Shown here: in pieces, positions 1 to 6,430 of the stretch
Layout of the letters: every line of letters starts with the position of its first letter
How positions within the stretch are numbered: the stretch's first letter is position 1
Source: Nitrospina sp.
Lineage (GTDB): Bacteria; Nitrospinota; Nitrospinia; Nitrospinales; VA-1
Length of the DNA stretch: 8,545 nucleotides
NCBI GenBank assembly: GCA_003545625.1
Contig: DODH01000112.1
Location: forward strand, 1-8,545
Reading direction: 5' to 3'
Translations under genes and position numbers: made by a program
The notes under the pieces: generated by a model
Databases searched by the model: none
Told to the model about the DNA's origin: nothing
Seen by the model: only the letters and a program-made list of their open reading frames with translations

Positions 1-728
1 TATTACGTTTTCTCGATACCGGTGTGTTCATGCGGCTCGGTGAAAACCATCCCCGTTACTCCAAAATATTTCTGGTCGCGGCAACCAATAAAGATTTAAT
101 AAGGGAAATTCAGGAAGGACGGTTCCGCGAAGACTTATACCATCGGCTCAATGCCTTGAGCTTTCATATTCCGCGTCTGAATGAAAGAGAGGAGGATATC
201 GAAGACCTCGCTACGCATTTTCTCGGCATCCTGTTTAATTCCTATAAAAAAGAGGGGGACGACTCTACCCTGCCCAAATTGGAACCGGCGGCGGTTGAAT
301 GTCTCAAGCAACACCAATATCGGGGAAATGTCCGGGAGTTAAAAAACATCTTGCTAAGGGCCATGTTATTTCGCAAAGGAGCCATAATCACTAAAGACGA
401 TATCATCTCAGCCTGCCAACCATCCTTTTCAGAAGGAGGGGACAAGACCAATCGGAACTTCATCGAAACTTTGCTGGACCAGTTTGAGGCGGGAGAAGCC
501 AACTTCTGGGCCGATATCCATCAGCCCTTTAAAGAAAACCATTTGACCCGGGACACCGTCCGGTCGCTGATACTAGCGGCGAAAAACCGATATCAAACCA
601 ATCTGCCGGGGCTCGCGGTAAAACTAGGTGCCTGTAAAACCCGTTCGCATTTGGAATCAGATGAAAGAAAAAAATTCATCAGCTTTAAAAACTTCCTTTA
701 CAAAACGGTAAAGATATCATCCAACTGA
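1..728 (+). CDS. Sigma-54-dependent transcriptional activator, C-terminal part (5' end outside window)
   Basis: This is the end of a bacterial enhancer-binding protein, an AAA+ ATPase that remodels sigma-54 RNA polymerase so that it can open promoters. The open frame continues to the left edge (first full codon at base 3), so 241 residues are visible and the Walker A, Walker B and GAFTGA parts are lost. Counting from base 3, sensor I is VAATNKDL (25-32), the arginine-finger segment is GRFREDLYHRL (39-49, likely R42 and R48), and sensor II is GNVREL (108-113). These three motifs in this order and spacing are diagnostic. After about residue 150 comes a roughly 90-residue tail (LTRDTVRSLI at 181-190, KNFLYKT at 229-235). 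It does not look like the usual Fis-type helix-turn-helix but resembles the alternative tail of some FHA- or GAF-linked activators; I infer a DNA-binding or oligomer role. The N-terminal sensor domain, and so the signal, cannot be seen. The gene ends two bases from the stop of the convergent spoVG-like gene. Confidence 0.9.
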   Translation, partial: LRFLDTGVFMRLGENHPRYSKIFLVAATNKDLIREIQEGRFREDLYHRLNALSFHIPRLNEREEDIEDLATHFLGILFNSYKKEGDDSTLPKLEPAAVECLKQHQYRGNVRELKNILLRAMLFRKGAIITKDDIISACQPSFSEGGDKTNRNFIETLLDQFEAGEANFWADIHQPFKENHLTRDTVRSLILAAKNRYQTNLPGLAVKLGACKTRSHLESDERKKFISFKNFLYKTVKISSN

Positions 729-730
729 TA

Positions 731-997
731 TCAGGAATAAACCCTATAGGCGGCAAGAATCGCAGACTTGAGGTTAGATTGCAAATCCACCGACTTTATT
801 TCCACCATGTCATAAAACTTCCCGTCTTTGCCTTTTCTGGAGGGGAAGCCGACAAACAATCCACCGTTTTTGGCCGCCAGAATCCGGAAACCTTTTAGCA
901 AAATCGTTTGTTCAAGTGTGACATCCGCAAACGCCCGCAAGGAAGAATCGGGTTCACCGGAATCAAAAGGGTAAATTTTAACCTCAGTAATGGTCAC
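731..997 (-). CDS. spoVG: SpoVG family nucleic-acid-binding regulator
   Basis: A complete 88-residue SpoVG-family protein. In Firmicutes and Borrelia, SpoVG is a small site-specific DNA/RNA-binding regulator; the name comes from a septation and sporulation phenotype in Bacillus, but the family is wide among non-sporulating bacteria. The family signature is clear: an N-terminal ITEVKIYPF strand (3-11), FADVTL (23-28), FRIL followed by NGGLFVGFPSRK (44-55), a DGKFYD turn (58-63), and a C-terminal helix ending in AILAAYRVYS. Length matches the family (about 85-100). The start is a GTG at 997-995, supported by the usual M-x-ITEV opening; upstream in the same frame there is only a T-rich stretch and then a stop, with no ATG. 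No Shine-Dalgarno sequence precedes the GTG, only a run of T on the coding strand, so translation may be weak or unusually regulated. It converges on the sigma-54 activator gene and diverges from ahcY. The target in this organism is unknown. Confidence 0.93.
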   Translation of the reverse strand: MTITEVKIYPFDSGEPDSSLRAFADVTLEQTILLKGFRILAAKNGGLFVGFPSRKGKDGKFYDMVEIKSVDLQSNLKSAILAAYRVYS

Positions 998-1157
998 AAG
1001 AAAAAAACCGGATGGATTGACGTCTACACATAATCTGCTAAACTAATAAACTGATTCGCCGTTAACTGAATGATAGATAAACTTGGGGACTGCCGATATT
1101 CCTCCCTGTAACCAGCCACTCAAGACATCGTATCAAATTTTCCTCTCATCATTTTAA

Positions 1158-1183
1158 TTGATTTCGAATAACAAACATATAAT
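1158..1183 (+). promoter_or_regulatory. Candidate sigma-70-type promoter for ahcY
   Basis: A perfect TATAAT lies at 1178-1183, 24 bases before the ahcY start codon. A TTGATT at 1158-1163 could serve as the -35 box, but the 14-bp spacer is shorter than the usual 16-18. TTAATT at 1154-1159 would give 18 bp with a poorer match. If the -10 is real, the leader RNA would be only about 15-20 nt, too short for a riboswitch. Seen by eye only. Confidence 0.45.
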
Positions 1184-1195
1184 TCAAAACCTTTT

Positions 1196-1201
1196 AAGGA
1201 G
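1196..1201 (+). promoter_or_regulatory. Ribosome binding site of ahcY
   Basis: AAGGAG ends six bases before the ATG at 1208. It is a near-perfect Shine-Dalgarno sequence and the strongest in the window, which fits a highly expressed housekeeping gene and fixes the start codon. Confidence 0.85.
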
Positions 1202-1207
1202 TAGCTC

Positions 1208-2515
1208 ATGTCAACCACCACCGTCTCTGAAAAATTTAAAGTAAAAGATCTGTCTCTGGCAGATTGGGGACGTAAAGAAATTATCCTTGCCCAGAACGAA
1301 ATGCCCGGCCTCATGGCCCTGCGCAAAAAACATGGAGCTTCCAAACCTTTGAAAGGGGCACGGATTGCCGGCTCGTTGCACATGACCATTCAAACCGCAG
1401 TACTCATGGAAACCCTGATCGAACTGGGAGCCGAAGTTCGATGGGCTTCCTGCAATATTTTTTCCACACAGGACCACGCCGCCGCCGCCATGGCCAAAGC
1501 GGGCATTCCCACATTTGCCTGGAAGGAAGAAACGGAAGAAGAATATTGGTGGTGTACTGCTCAAACCCTGCTTTTTGACAATGATCAAGGTCCCAACATG
1601 ATCCTTGATGACGGAGGCGATCTCACCGCTTACATCCACGAAAAGCATCCCGAACTACTGGCTGAGATAAAAGGAGTCACGGAAGAAACCACAACCGGCG
1701 TGCACAACCTTTATAAAATGATCGAAAAAGGAACTTTAAAGCTCCCGGCTATGAACGTCAACGATTCGGTCACCAAGTCGAAATTCGATAATCTTTATGG
1801 TTGTCGGGAATCGCTTGCCGATGGCATCAAACGGGCGACCGATATCATGATAGCCGGAAAAGTAGTGGTCGTTGCCGGGTTTGGCGATGTCGGTAAAGGT
1901 TGCGCCGACGCCATGAAAGGCTTGGGTGCCAGGGTGATCATTACCGAAATCGACCCCATCTGTGCCTTGCAGGCGGCAATGGAAGGTTATGAAGTCACCA
2001 CCATGGAAGAAGCTGTTAAGGAAGGTGATATTTTTGTCACCACAACAGGATGCGCCGATATTATCTGTATCGAGCATATGGGAAAAATGAAAACCGATTC
2101 CATTGTTTGCAACATTGGCCACTTCGACATTGAGATTCAAGTAGCGGCTTTAAATAACTTTCCGGGAATTAAAAAAGTTGTTATCAAACCACAGGTGGAT
2201 AAATACACCTTCCCGGATGGACACAATATCCTTCTACTGGCAGAAGGTAGATTGGTGAACCTGGGTTGCGCGACCGGTCACCCTTCTTTCGTGATGTCCA
2301 ACTCCTTCACCAATCAGGTGCTGGCACAAATAGAGTTGTACAATAACAAATATGAGGTGGGCGTTTACACCTTGCCGAAGAAACTCGATGAAGAGGTCGC
2401 ACGCCTGCATCTGGATAAACTGGGAGTGAAACTGACAACACTCACCGAAAAGCAGGCTGCATATTTAAGTATCCCCGTGGAAGGTCCCTACAAGCCTGAG
2501 CACTACCGATATTAA
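1208..2515 (+). CDS. ahcY: S-adenosyl-L-homocysteine hydrolase
   Basis: Cytosolic NAD-dependent enzyme that reversibly splits S-adenosylhomocysteine into adenosine and homocysteine. It removes the product inhibitor of methyltransferases and feeds the activated methyl cycle. The 435-residue protein is complete and of the short form, close to the human length. Visible landmarks are HMT (58-60) and the [10 protein letters not shown] block (81-90) of the substrate domain, the DDGGD segment (134-138), the SVTKSKFDN block with likely catalytic K190, D194 and N195, and the Rossmann glycine motif GFGDVGKG (224-231) that binds the tightly held [17 protein letters not shown] (357-370) and the C-terminal KPEHYRY, whose Lys and Tyr reach into the NAD site of the neighbouring subunit, are also intact. 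A strong ribosome site precedes the ATG, and a strong hairpin terminator follows 20 bases after the stop, so the gene is probably transcribed alone. No partner genes of the methyl cycle (metK, metH, metF) lie beside it here. Confidence 0.99.
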   Translation: MSTTTVSEKFKVKDLSLADWGRKEIILAQNEMPGLMALRKKHGASKPLKGARIAGSLHMTIQTAVLMETLIELGAEVRWASCNIFSTQDHAAAAMAKAGIPTFAWKEETEEEYWWCTAQTLLFDNDQGPNMILDDGGDLTAYIHEKHPELLAEIKGVTEETTTGVHNLYKMIEKGTLKLPAMNVNDSVTKSKFDNLYGCRESLADGIKRATDIMIAGKVVVVAGFGDVGKGCADAMKGLGARVIITEIDPICALQAAMEGYEVTTMEEAVKEGDIFVTTTGCADIICIEHMGKMKTDSIVCNIGHFDIEIQVAALNNFPGIKKVVIKPQVDKYTFPDGHNILLLAEGRLVNLGCATGHPSFVMSNSFTNQVLAQIELYNNKYEVGVYTLPKKLDEEVARLHLDKLGVKLTTLTEKQAAYLSIPVEGPYKPEHYRY

Positions 2516-2531
2516 GTTTTTCACGCAAAAT

Positions 2532-2568
2532 AAAACCGGCTCCCCCTGGTGGGGAAGCCGGTTTTTTT
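2532..2568. terminator. Bidirectional rho-independent terminator between ahcY and oleB
   Basis: A GC-rich hairpin at 2536-2561 pairs CCGGCT with AGCCGG and then CCCC with GGGG across one C/A mismatch, closing on a TGGT loop. Seven T follow on the + strand (2562-2568), and AAAA (2532-2535) plus more A upstream gives a U-tract on the - strand. It lies 20 bases past the ahcY stop and 17 bases past the oleB stop, so it can end transcription of both convergent units. Confidence 0.93.
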
Positions 2569-2578
2569 ATGCGAAAAC

Positions 2579-3448
2579 TTAAATTAAATTTTTTTGCAAG
2601 AATTCTTTCATCATAGGAAGAATGCGTTCATGCGCATCTTCCACCACATAATGCCCGGCGTCTTCCATCCGGTGCACTTGTGCCTGAGGAAAAATCTCCT
2701 GCCAACGTTTCAGGAAATGATCGTTAAAAACAAAATCATGTGCTCCCCAAATAATTTGAACGGGATGCTCTCGAAATAGTTTCAGGTTCTCTTCTATATG
2801 CTGGATCACAGAATAGCTGGGTGAATCGGGACTCATGGGAATATCCTGCACAAAACGCAAAGTGGCCACCCGGTTGGAAAAGTTATCGTAAGGTTCCAGA
2901 TAACCGGCTCGGACTTGTGGCGTCATTCTTTCCTGTTTGATGCAAGCCCAGCGAATGGCGCCACGTGCAAACACGTTGAAACCGCGAATAGCAACAGTTC
3001 CAAATCCGGGTATCCGGCACAAGCGCAGGCTCAACGGGATATTACGGGATAAAAACGCGGCGGTATTGAAAATCACCAACCTCTTGATTCGCTCAGGATG
3101 CCGAACCGCGAAACCCATGCCAATCGCCCCACCCCAGTCATGCACCACCAGGGTAATGTCATTGAGCTTAAGGTGATCAGCTAGTTTTTCGAGATTGTCG
3201 ATGTGCTGAGAAAGCGTGTAAGGATAGTCCTGCGGTTTATCTGATTTTCCCATCCCCATATGGTCGGGCACCACACAACGATAAGAGTCCTTGAGGCCCA
3301 GGATCAGGTTGCGGTAATAAAAGGACCAGGTAGGGTTGCCATGGAGCATGAGAAGGGGTTCGTGGCCGGAACCCTCATCGAGGTAATGATAACGCAAACG
3401 ATCCAGTTGCAGACTATGCGAAGAAAAGGGATAAAGATCGGTCACCAC
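2579..3448 (-). CDS. oleB: OleB-type beta-lactone decarboxylase (haloalkane-dehalogenase-like alpha/beta hydrolase)
   Basis: A complete 289-residue alpha/beta-hydrolase of the haloalkane dehalogenase superfamily. In the Ole pathway, OleB removes CO2 from the cis-beta-lactone made by OleC and yields a long-chain cis-alkene. Visible are the HGNPTW oxyanion/halide-type motif (36-41), PDHMGMGKSDKP (61-72), the nucleophile elbow VHDWGG with D104, the likely acid D238 in WGAHD, and the catalytic histidine H266 in DAGHYVVED. From memory, the regions around HGNP, the PYDN block (186-189), RFVQDIP (198-204) and DAGHYV match Xanthomonas OleB more closely than true dehalogenases, and position right after oleA decides the call. 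Start is one of two tandem GTG codons: 3448 (7-base overlap with oleA) or 3445 (4-base GTGA overlap). GGGA at 3457-3454 suits the second slightly better, five against eight bases. It is the last gene of the operon. In some actinobacteria OleB is fused to OleC; here it stands alone. A dehalogenase or epoxide hydrolase is the alternative. Confidence 0.85.
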   Translation of the reverse strand: MVTDLYPFSSHSLQLDRLRYHYLDEGSGHEPLLMLHGNPTWSFYYRNLILGLKDSYRCVVPDHMGMGKSDKPQDYPYTLSQHIDNLEKLADHLKLNDITLVVHDWGGAIGMGFAVRHPERIKRLVIFNTAAFLSRNIPLSLRLCRIPGFGTVAIRGFNVFARGAIRWACIKQERMTPQVRAGYLEPYDNFSNRVATLRFVQDIPMSPDSPSYSVIQHIEENLKLFREHPVQIIWGAHDFVFNDHFLKRWQEIFPQAQVHRMEDAGHYVVEDAHERILPMMKEFLQKNLI

Positions 3449-4488
3449 TCAATTCCCATCATCAAGCAGTTAAGTCCGCTACCTATACCAAGTAGAGCCG
3501 CTTTGTCGCCCGTCTTTAGCACATCCTTTTCAATTCCCATGGCCAATGTCGTCGGTAATGAGGCCGAACCGGTATTGCCTAAAAATTCCAGAGTGGAAAA
3601 ATCTTTTTCAAGGTCCAGTCCAATACTTTCATACATTAGTTTGCGATGACCTTTGCCAACCTGATGGCAGAATACCCGGCTTATCTCTTCATTTTTCCAG
3701 CCAAGCACTTCACGGGTACGCACCCAGGTTTTACTGGCAAGTTGGCATCCCTCCCGCATCAAAGTTTCGGAGTCGGTTTCCATCAGAGGCGACCATTCTC
3801 CACCCGCCCCGCTGTCATCACTGCCACGGCATAAATTATTGAACTGGGTTTCAGCCATAGAAACACCACCAAGCAAACGGTGGCCCTGCCTGGCAATCTT
3901 TTCATGGACCAGGATAACTCCAACAGCGGCAGAGCCAATGGTCAAGGAAGCGAAAGAGGACTTGATCTCAGACCGGGTAATATCTTTTCGAGCCAGCAAA
4001 GTTTCGATCGTGTTATTCACAAGTGGACCCCCATTTTCTCCAGCCACAACCAATCCAGCCAGAATCTGATTTTGCTCAATCATGCTGGCAATGATCGACA
4101 TGCCATTGAGCACACCCAGGCAGGCATTGGAGACATCGAACACAAATGCTTCCACAGGAAGCTTCAGGTTATTATGAATTACGGAGGCCGTCGAGGGCTC
4201 CAGAAAATCTCTGCAAACCGATGCAGAAATCAGGCAACCTATTTGATTCGGGTCCACCCCTGACCGGGCAATAGCTTTTTCTCCGGCAATAGTTGCCACC
4301 TCACTGGGTAAAACTCCCTTCTCCCAGAAACGGCGTTCCTGAATACCACTCATCAACTCCAAGCGACCTTGGGGAAGTTTGAGTCGGTCATAAAGAGGGG
4401 CCAGCCTTTTTTCAATTTCAGCCGAAGTCACAATATTATCAGGCAGGTGGTAGGCCAGACTTTCGATATAAACTTTTTCAAAACGCAT
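3442..4488 (-). CDS. oleA: OleA-type thiolase (head-to-head acyl-CoA condensing enzyme)
   Basis: A 348-residue condensing enzyme of the thiolase superfamily, the committing step of long-chain olefin synthesis: it joins two fatty acyl-CoAs by a Claisen condensation to a 2-alkyl-3-ketoacid. The sequence has C123 in DVSNACLG (118-125), H275 in FCHQVGKGH, N305 in FLGNTGSASLP, and E97 in CRDFLEPSTAS. E97 matches the glutamate that, in Xanthomonas OleA, reaches into the partner subunit's active site. Its spacing to the cysteine (26 residues) and the His to Asn spacing (30) equal those I recall for Xanthomonas OleA, and the C-terminal GIGSGLNC is also OleA-like. Between Cys and His there are about ten extra residues, around 222-234 (SDDSGAGGEWSP). 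The ATG at 4488 directly follows the exporter's stop codon (TAAATG), with AAGGA about ten bases upstream inside the exporter gene, so translation is probably coupled. Many databases would label it FabH; the glutamate motif and oleB next door argue for OleA. Confidence 0.9.
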   Translation of the reverse strand: MRFEKVYIESLAYHLPDNIVTSAEIEKRLAPLYDRLKLPQGRLELMSGIQERRFWEKGVLPSEVATIAGEKAIARSGVDPNQIGCLISASVCRDFLEPSTASVIHNNLKLPVEAFVFDVSNACLGVLNGMSIIASMIEQNQILAGLVVAGENGGPLVNNTIETLLARKDITRSEIKSSFASLTIGSAAVGVILVHEKIARQGHRLLGGVSMAETQFNNLCRGSDDSGAGGEWSPLMETDSETLMREGCQLASKTWVRTREVLGWKNEEISRVFCHQVGKGHRKLMYESIGLDLEKDFSTLEFLGNTGSASLPTTLAMGIEKDVLKTGDKAALLGIGSGLNCLMMGIEW

Positions 4489-6255
4489 TTAACTCGATTC
4501 CTTGATATCCTTATTTTTGTCTTCCAGATCGGCAAACTGCATTTCATAATATTTCCGATACAACCCACTATTCGCGAGAAGGGACTCATGGGTTCCAGAT
4601 TCTACAATCTGGCCTTTGTCCAAAACAATGATCCGGTTGGCGTGTTTGATCGTTGATAGACGGTGGGCTATAACAAAAGATGTCCGGTGTTCCATGAGAT
4701 TATGCAGAGCATCCTGAACCAGCTTTTCAGATTCGGAGTCCAGTGCAGACGTAGCTTCATCGAGAACCAGAATCGGAGCGTTTCTTAAGAGAGCCCGGGC
4801 GATGGCAATCCTCTGTCGCTGACCGCCAGAAAGCTTGACTCCTCGTTCTCCGATGATGGTTTCGTAACCATCATCCAGGTTCGACGCAAATTGATCCACA
4901 TGGGCGGCCTGGGCCGCCTCCATAATTTCATCGTGAGTGGCCTTTCGTTCACAGCCAAAAGCAATATTATTCCAGATCGTATCGTTAAATAAAAAAGTCT
5001 CCTGGGTCACCAGAGCCAACTGCCGCCTTAAAGAAGCCAGCTTGTAATCCTGAATATTTTTTCCATCAATCAAAATTGAACCGGAAGTCGCATCGAAGAA
5101 CCGGAACAACAGATCCACCAAAGTTGTCTTGCCAGCTCCGCTCATGCCAACAATCGCGATGATTTCTGATTTTCGAACAGACAGGTTGATTTCATTTAAA
5201 ATCATGGTGGACCGTGACGGGTAGCGAAAAGAAACATTCTTGAATTCAATTCCGTCATTGACACCTTGAAGTTCCAACTGACCTTCCTGCACCTTTTCCG
5301 CATCCTGGTCGAGAATATCGAACACCCTTTCCGCCCCTGCCAATGCGGTCTGGATATTAGTGTAGATTTTGAATAATATCCTGATAGGAGAATACATCAT
5401 GAATAAGGCAACAATGAAAGCCAGGAATGTTCCCTGGCTGATTTCCTCGTTCAATACCTGGTTCCCGCCATACCACAGGATAAACGCCGCACTGATAACC
5501 CCCAATACCTCCAGCAAAGGTGAAGTAATTTCCACATACTTCACATTTTTTTTCATCACTTCAAGGTAACTGTCATTATAAAGCCTGAACTTATTTATCT
5601 CGCGGGATTCCATACCAAATGCCCGGACAATTTTTATCCCCGAAAAGGATTCCAAAATCGTGGCGTTGATATTGGCCAATATTTCCTGCCCTTTCCTAGA
5701 AAGGCGTCGCAGTTTCCGGGCAATATTGGATACTGGAATAACCATGATCGGAAATATGACCAAGGCCATCACAGCCCAGTCCCATTTCAAATAAAACACC
5801 CATATCAACAAACCCACCAGCATCACACTGTTTTGCAAAAACTCTTTCATCAGTCGCGTTACAGTGGACTGCATAACCATGACGTCATTACTGATTCGAG
5901 ACATGAGTTCGCCGGTTTCATGGTCCTCAAAAAACTCAAAAGGAAGTTCGTGGATATGCACAAATAATTTTTCCTTGAATGCCACCACCAGTTCCCACGA
6001 GATTCCGAAAATGATCAGGTTTTGCGCATAAGTCAACACAGCCTTGATAACGTATAAAACAATCAGGGCCAGGGGAATCACCTTGAGCATAAAATAATCT
6101 TTTTCTACAAAGATATTATCGAAGGTTTTTTGAATAATCGGGACTGGGGAGGTCGCAATAACGCCAACAATGATCGAAAAGAAAATCGCCAGATACAAGC
6201 GGCTCAAATAAGGTTTTAAGTGAAGGAGTAAACGCTTATAAATTTGGAAGGACAT
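4489..6255 (-). CDS. msbA: MsbA-type ABC exporter, fused permease and ATPase
   Basis: A complete 588-residue half-transporter that should act as a homodimer in the inner membrane. Residues 1-310 form the exporter transmembrane domain with about six helices: hydrophobic runs near 20-36, 57-80, 140-180 (two) and 247-300 (two). The coupling region FEFFEDHETGELMSRI (106-121) is typical of lipid and drug exporters. The ATPase domain (about 335-575) is intact, with Walker A GMSGAGKTT (370-378), Q-loop Q418, signature LSGGQ (475-479), Walker B ILVLDE with catalytic E500, D-loop SALD, and H-loop H531. Family members flip lipid A core or phospholipid (MsbA) or export drugs; the substrate cannot be read from sequence, so the symbol is family-level. 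It is the first gene of the operon with oleA and oleB, its TAA touching the oleA ATG, so a long-chain lipid or hydrocarbon substrate is a reasonable inference. No clear Shine-Dalgarno precedes its ATG. A terminator upstream separates it from the stress-protein gene. Confidence 0.92.
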   Translation of the reverse strand: MSFQIYKRLLLHLKPYLSRLYLAIFFSIIVGVIATSPVPIIQKTFDNIFVEKDYFMLKVIPLALIVLYVIKAVLTYAQNLIIFGISWELVVAFKEKLFVHIHELPFEFFEDHETGELMSRISNDVMVMQSTVTRLMKEFLQNSVMLVGLLIWVFYLKWDWAVMALVIFPIMVIPVSNIARKLRRLSRKGQEILANINATILESFSGIKIVRAFGMESREINKFRLYNDSYLEVMKKNVKYVEITSPLLEVLGVISAAFILWYGGNQVLNEEISQGTFLAFIVALFMMYSPIRILFKIYTNIQTALAGAERVFDILDQDAEKVQEGQLELQGVNDGIEFKNVSFRYPSRSTMILNEINLSVRKSEIIAIVGMSGAGKTTLVDLLFRFFDATSGSILIDGKNIQDYKLASLRRQLALVTQETFLFNDTIWNNIAFGCERKATHDEIMEAAQAAHVDQFASNLDDGYETIIGERGVKLSGGQRQRIAIARALLRNAPILVLDEATSALDSESEKLVQDALHNLMEHRTSFVIAHRLSTIKHANRIIVLDKGQIVESGTHESLLANSGLYRKYYEMQFADLEDKNKDIKESS

Positions 6256-6357
6256 TTTTCAGAGAGTGCGCTGAATAAATACGAACTGGGATTTTTCAAC
6301 AGTCCCTGGAGCCACCAAACTACCGGGACAAGAGCCAGCAAAACAGAAAATAACAGG
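6256..6357 (-). promoter_or_regulatory. Region expected to hold the msbA-oleA-oleB promoter
   Basis: The operon must start transcription here, because a strong terminator lies just upstream and the first gene starts at 6255. I see TTGAAA (complement of 6294-6299) and TATTTA (complement of 6276-6281) on the coding strand, but they are only 12 bases apart, so neither is a convincing sigma-70 pair. No repeat or operator is evident. Confidence 0.3.
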
Positions 6358-6400
6358 AAAAAAGCCCCTGGAATTGAATCCAATTCAATATCCAGGGGCT
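6358..6400 (-). terminator. Rho-independent terminator of the USP/PCP_red gene
   Basis: Reading the - strand, a long hairpin pairs a ten-base arm (6391-6400) with 6363-6372, continues with a seven-base arm pair (6383-6389 with 6373-6379) past a single bulged base at 6390, and closes on a three-base loop. Six T follow (complement of A at 6358-6363). It lies 30 bases past the stop of the stress-protein gene and about 100 bases before the exporter start. An A-run on the + strand (6401-6408) means it would not terminate in the other direction. Confidence 0.9.
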
Positions 6401-6430
6401 AAAAAAAACGTTGTTTAAACGGGGTAAAAT

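Noticed and set aside
1000..1207. A SAH or SAM riboswitch in front of ahcY
   Set aside because: I see no recognisable conserved core of either class, and the best -10 box lies only 24 bases before the start codon, leaving no room for an aptamer.
1211..1648. Open frame of 145 codons on the - strand inside ahcY
   Set aside because: ahcY is an unmistakable complete enzyme in the other strand; the antisense product is Gly/Phe-rich shadow sequence.
2579..3448. Annotation as haloalkane dehalogenase or epoxide hydrolase
   Set aside because: The Asp nucleophile and HGNP/DWGG motifs are shared by the superfamily, but the PYDN and RFVQDIP blocks and the oleA overlap favour OleB. Kept as the stated alternative.
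3260..3649. Open frame on the + strand across the oleA/oleB junction
   Set aside because: It is antisense to two genes with intact catalytic motifs and resembles no protein family I know.
3442..4488. Annotation as 3-oxoacyl-ACP synthase III (FabH)
   Set aside because: The CRDFLEPSTAS glutamate motif and the OleA-like Glu-Cys and His-Asn spacing fit OleA, and no fatty acid synthesis genes are adjacent.
6276..6299. TTGAAA/TATTTA promoter pair for the msbA operon
   Set aside because: A 12-base spacer is too short for a sigma-70 promoter, so only the region is listed, with low confidence.
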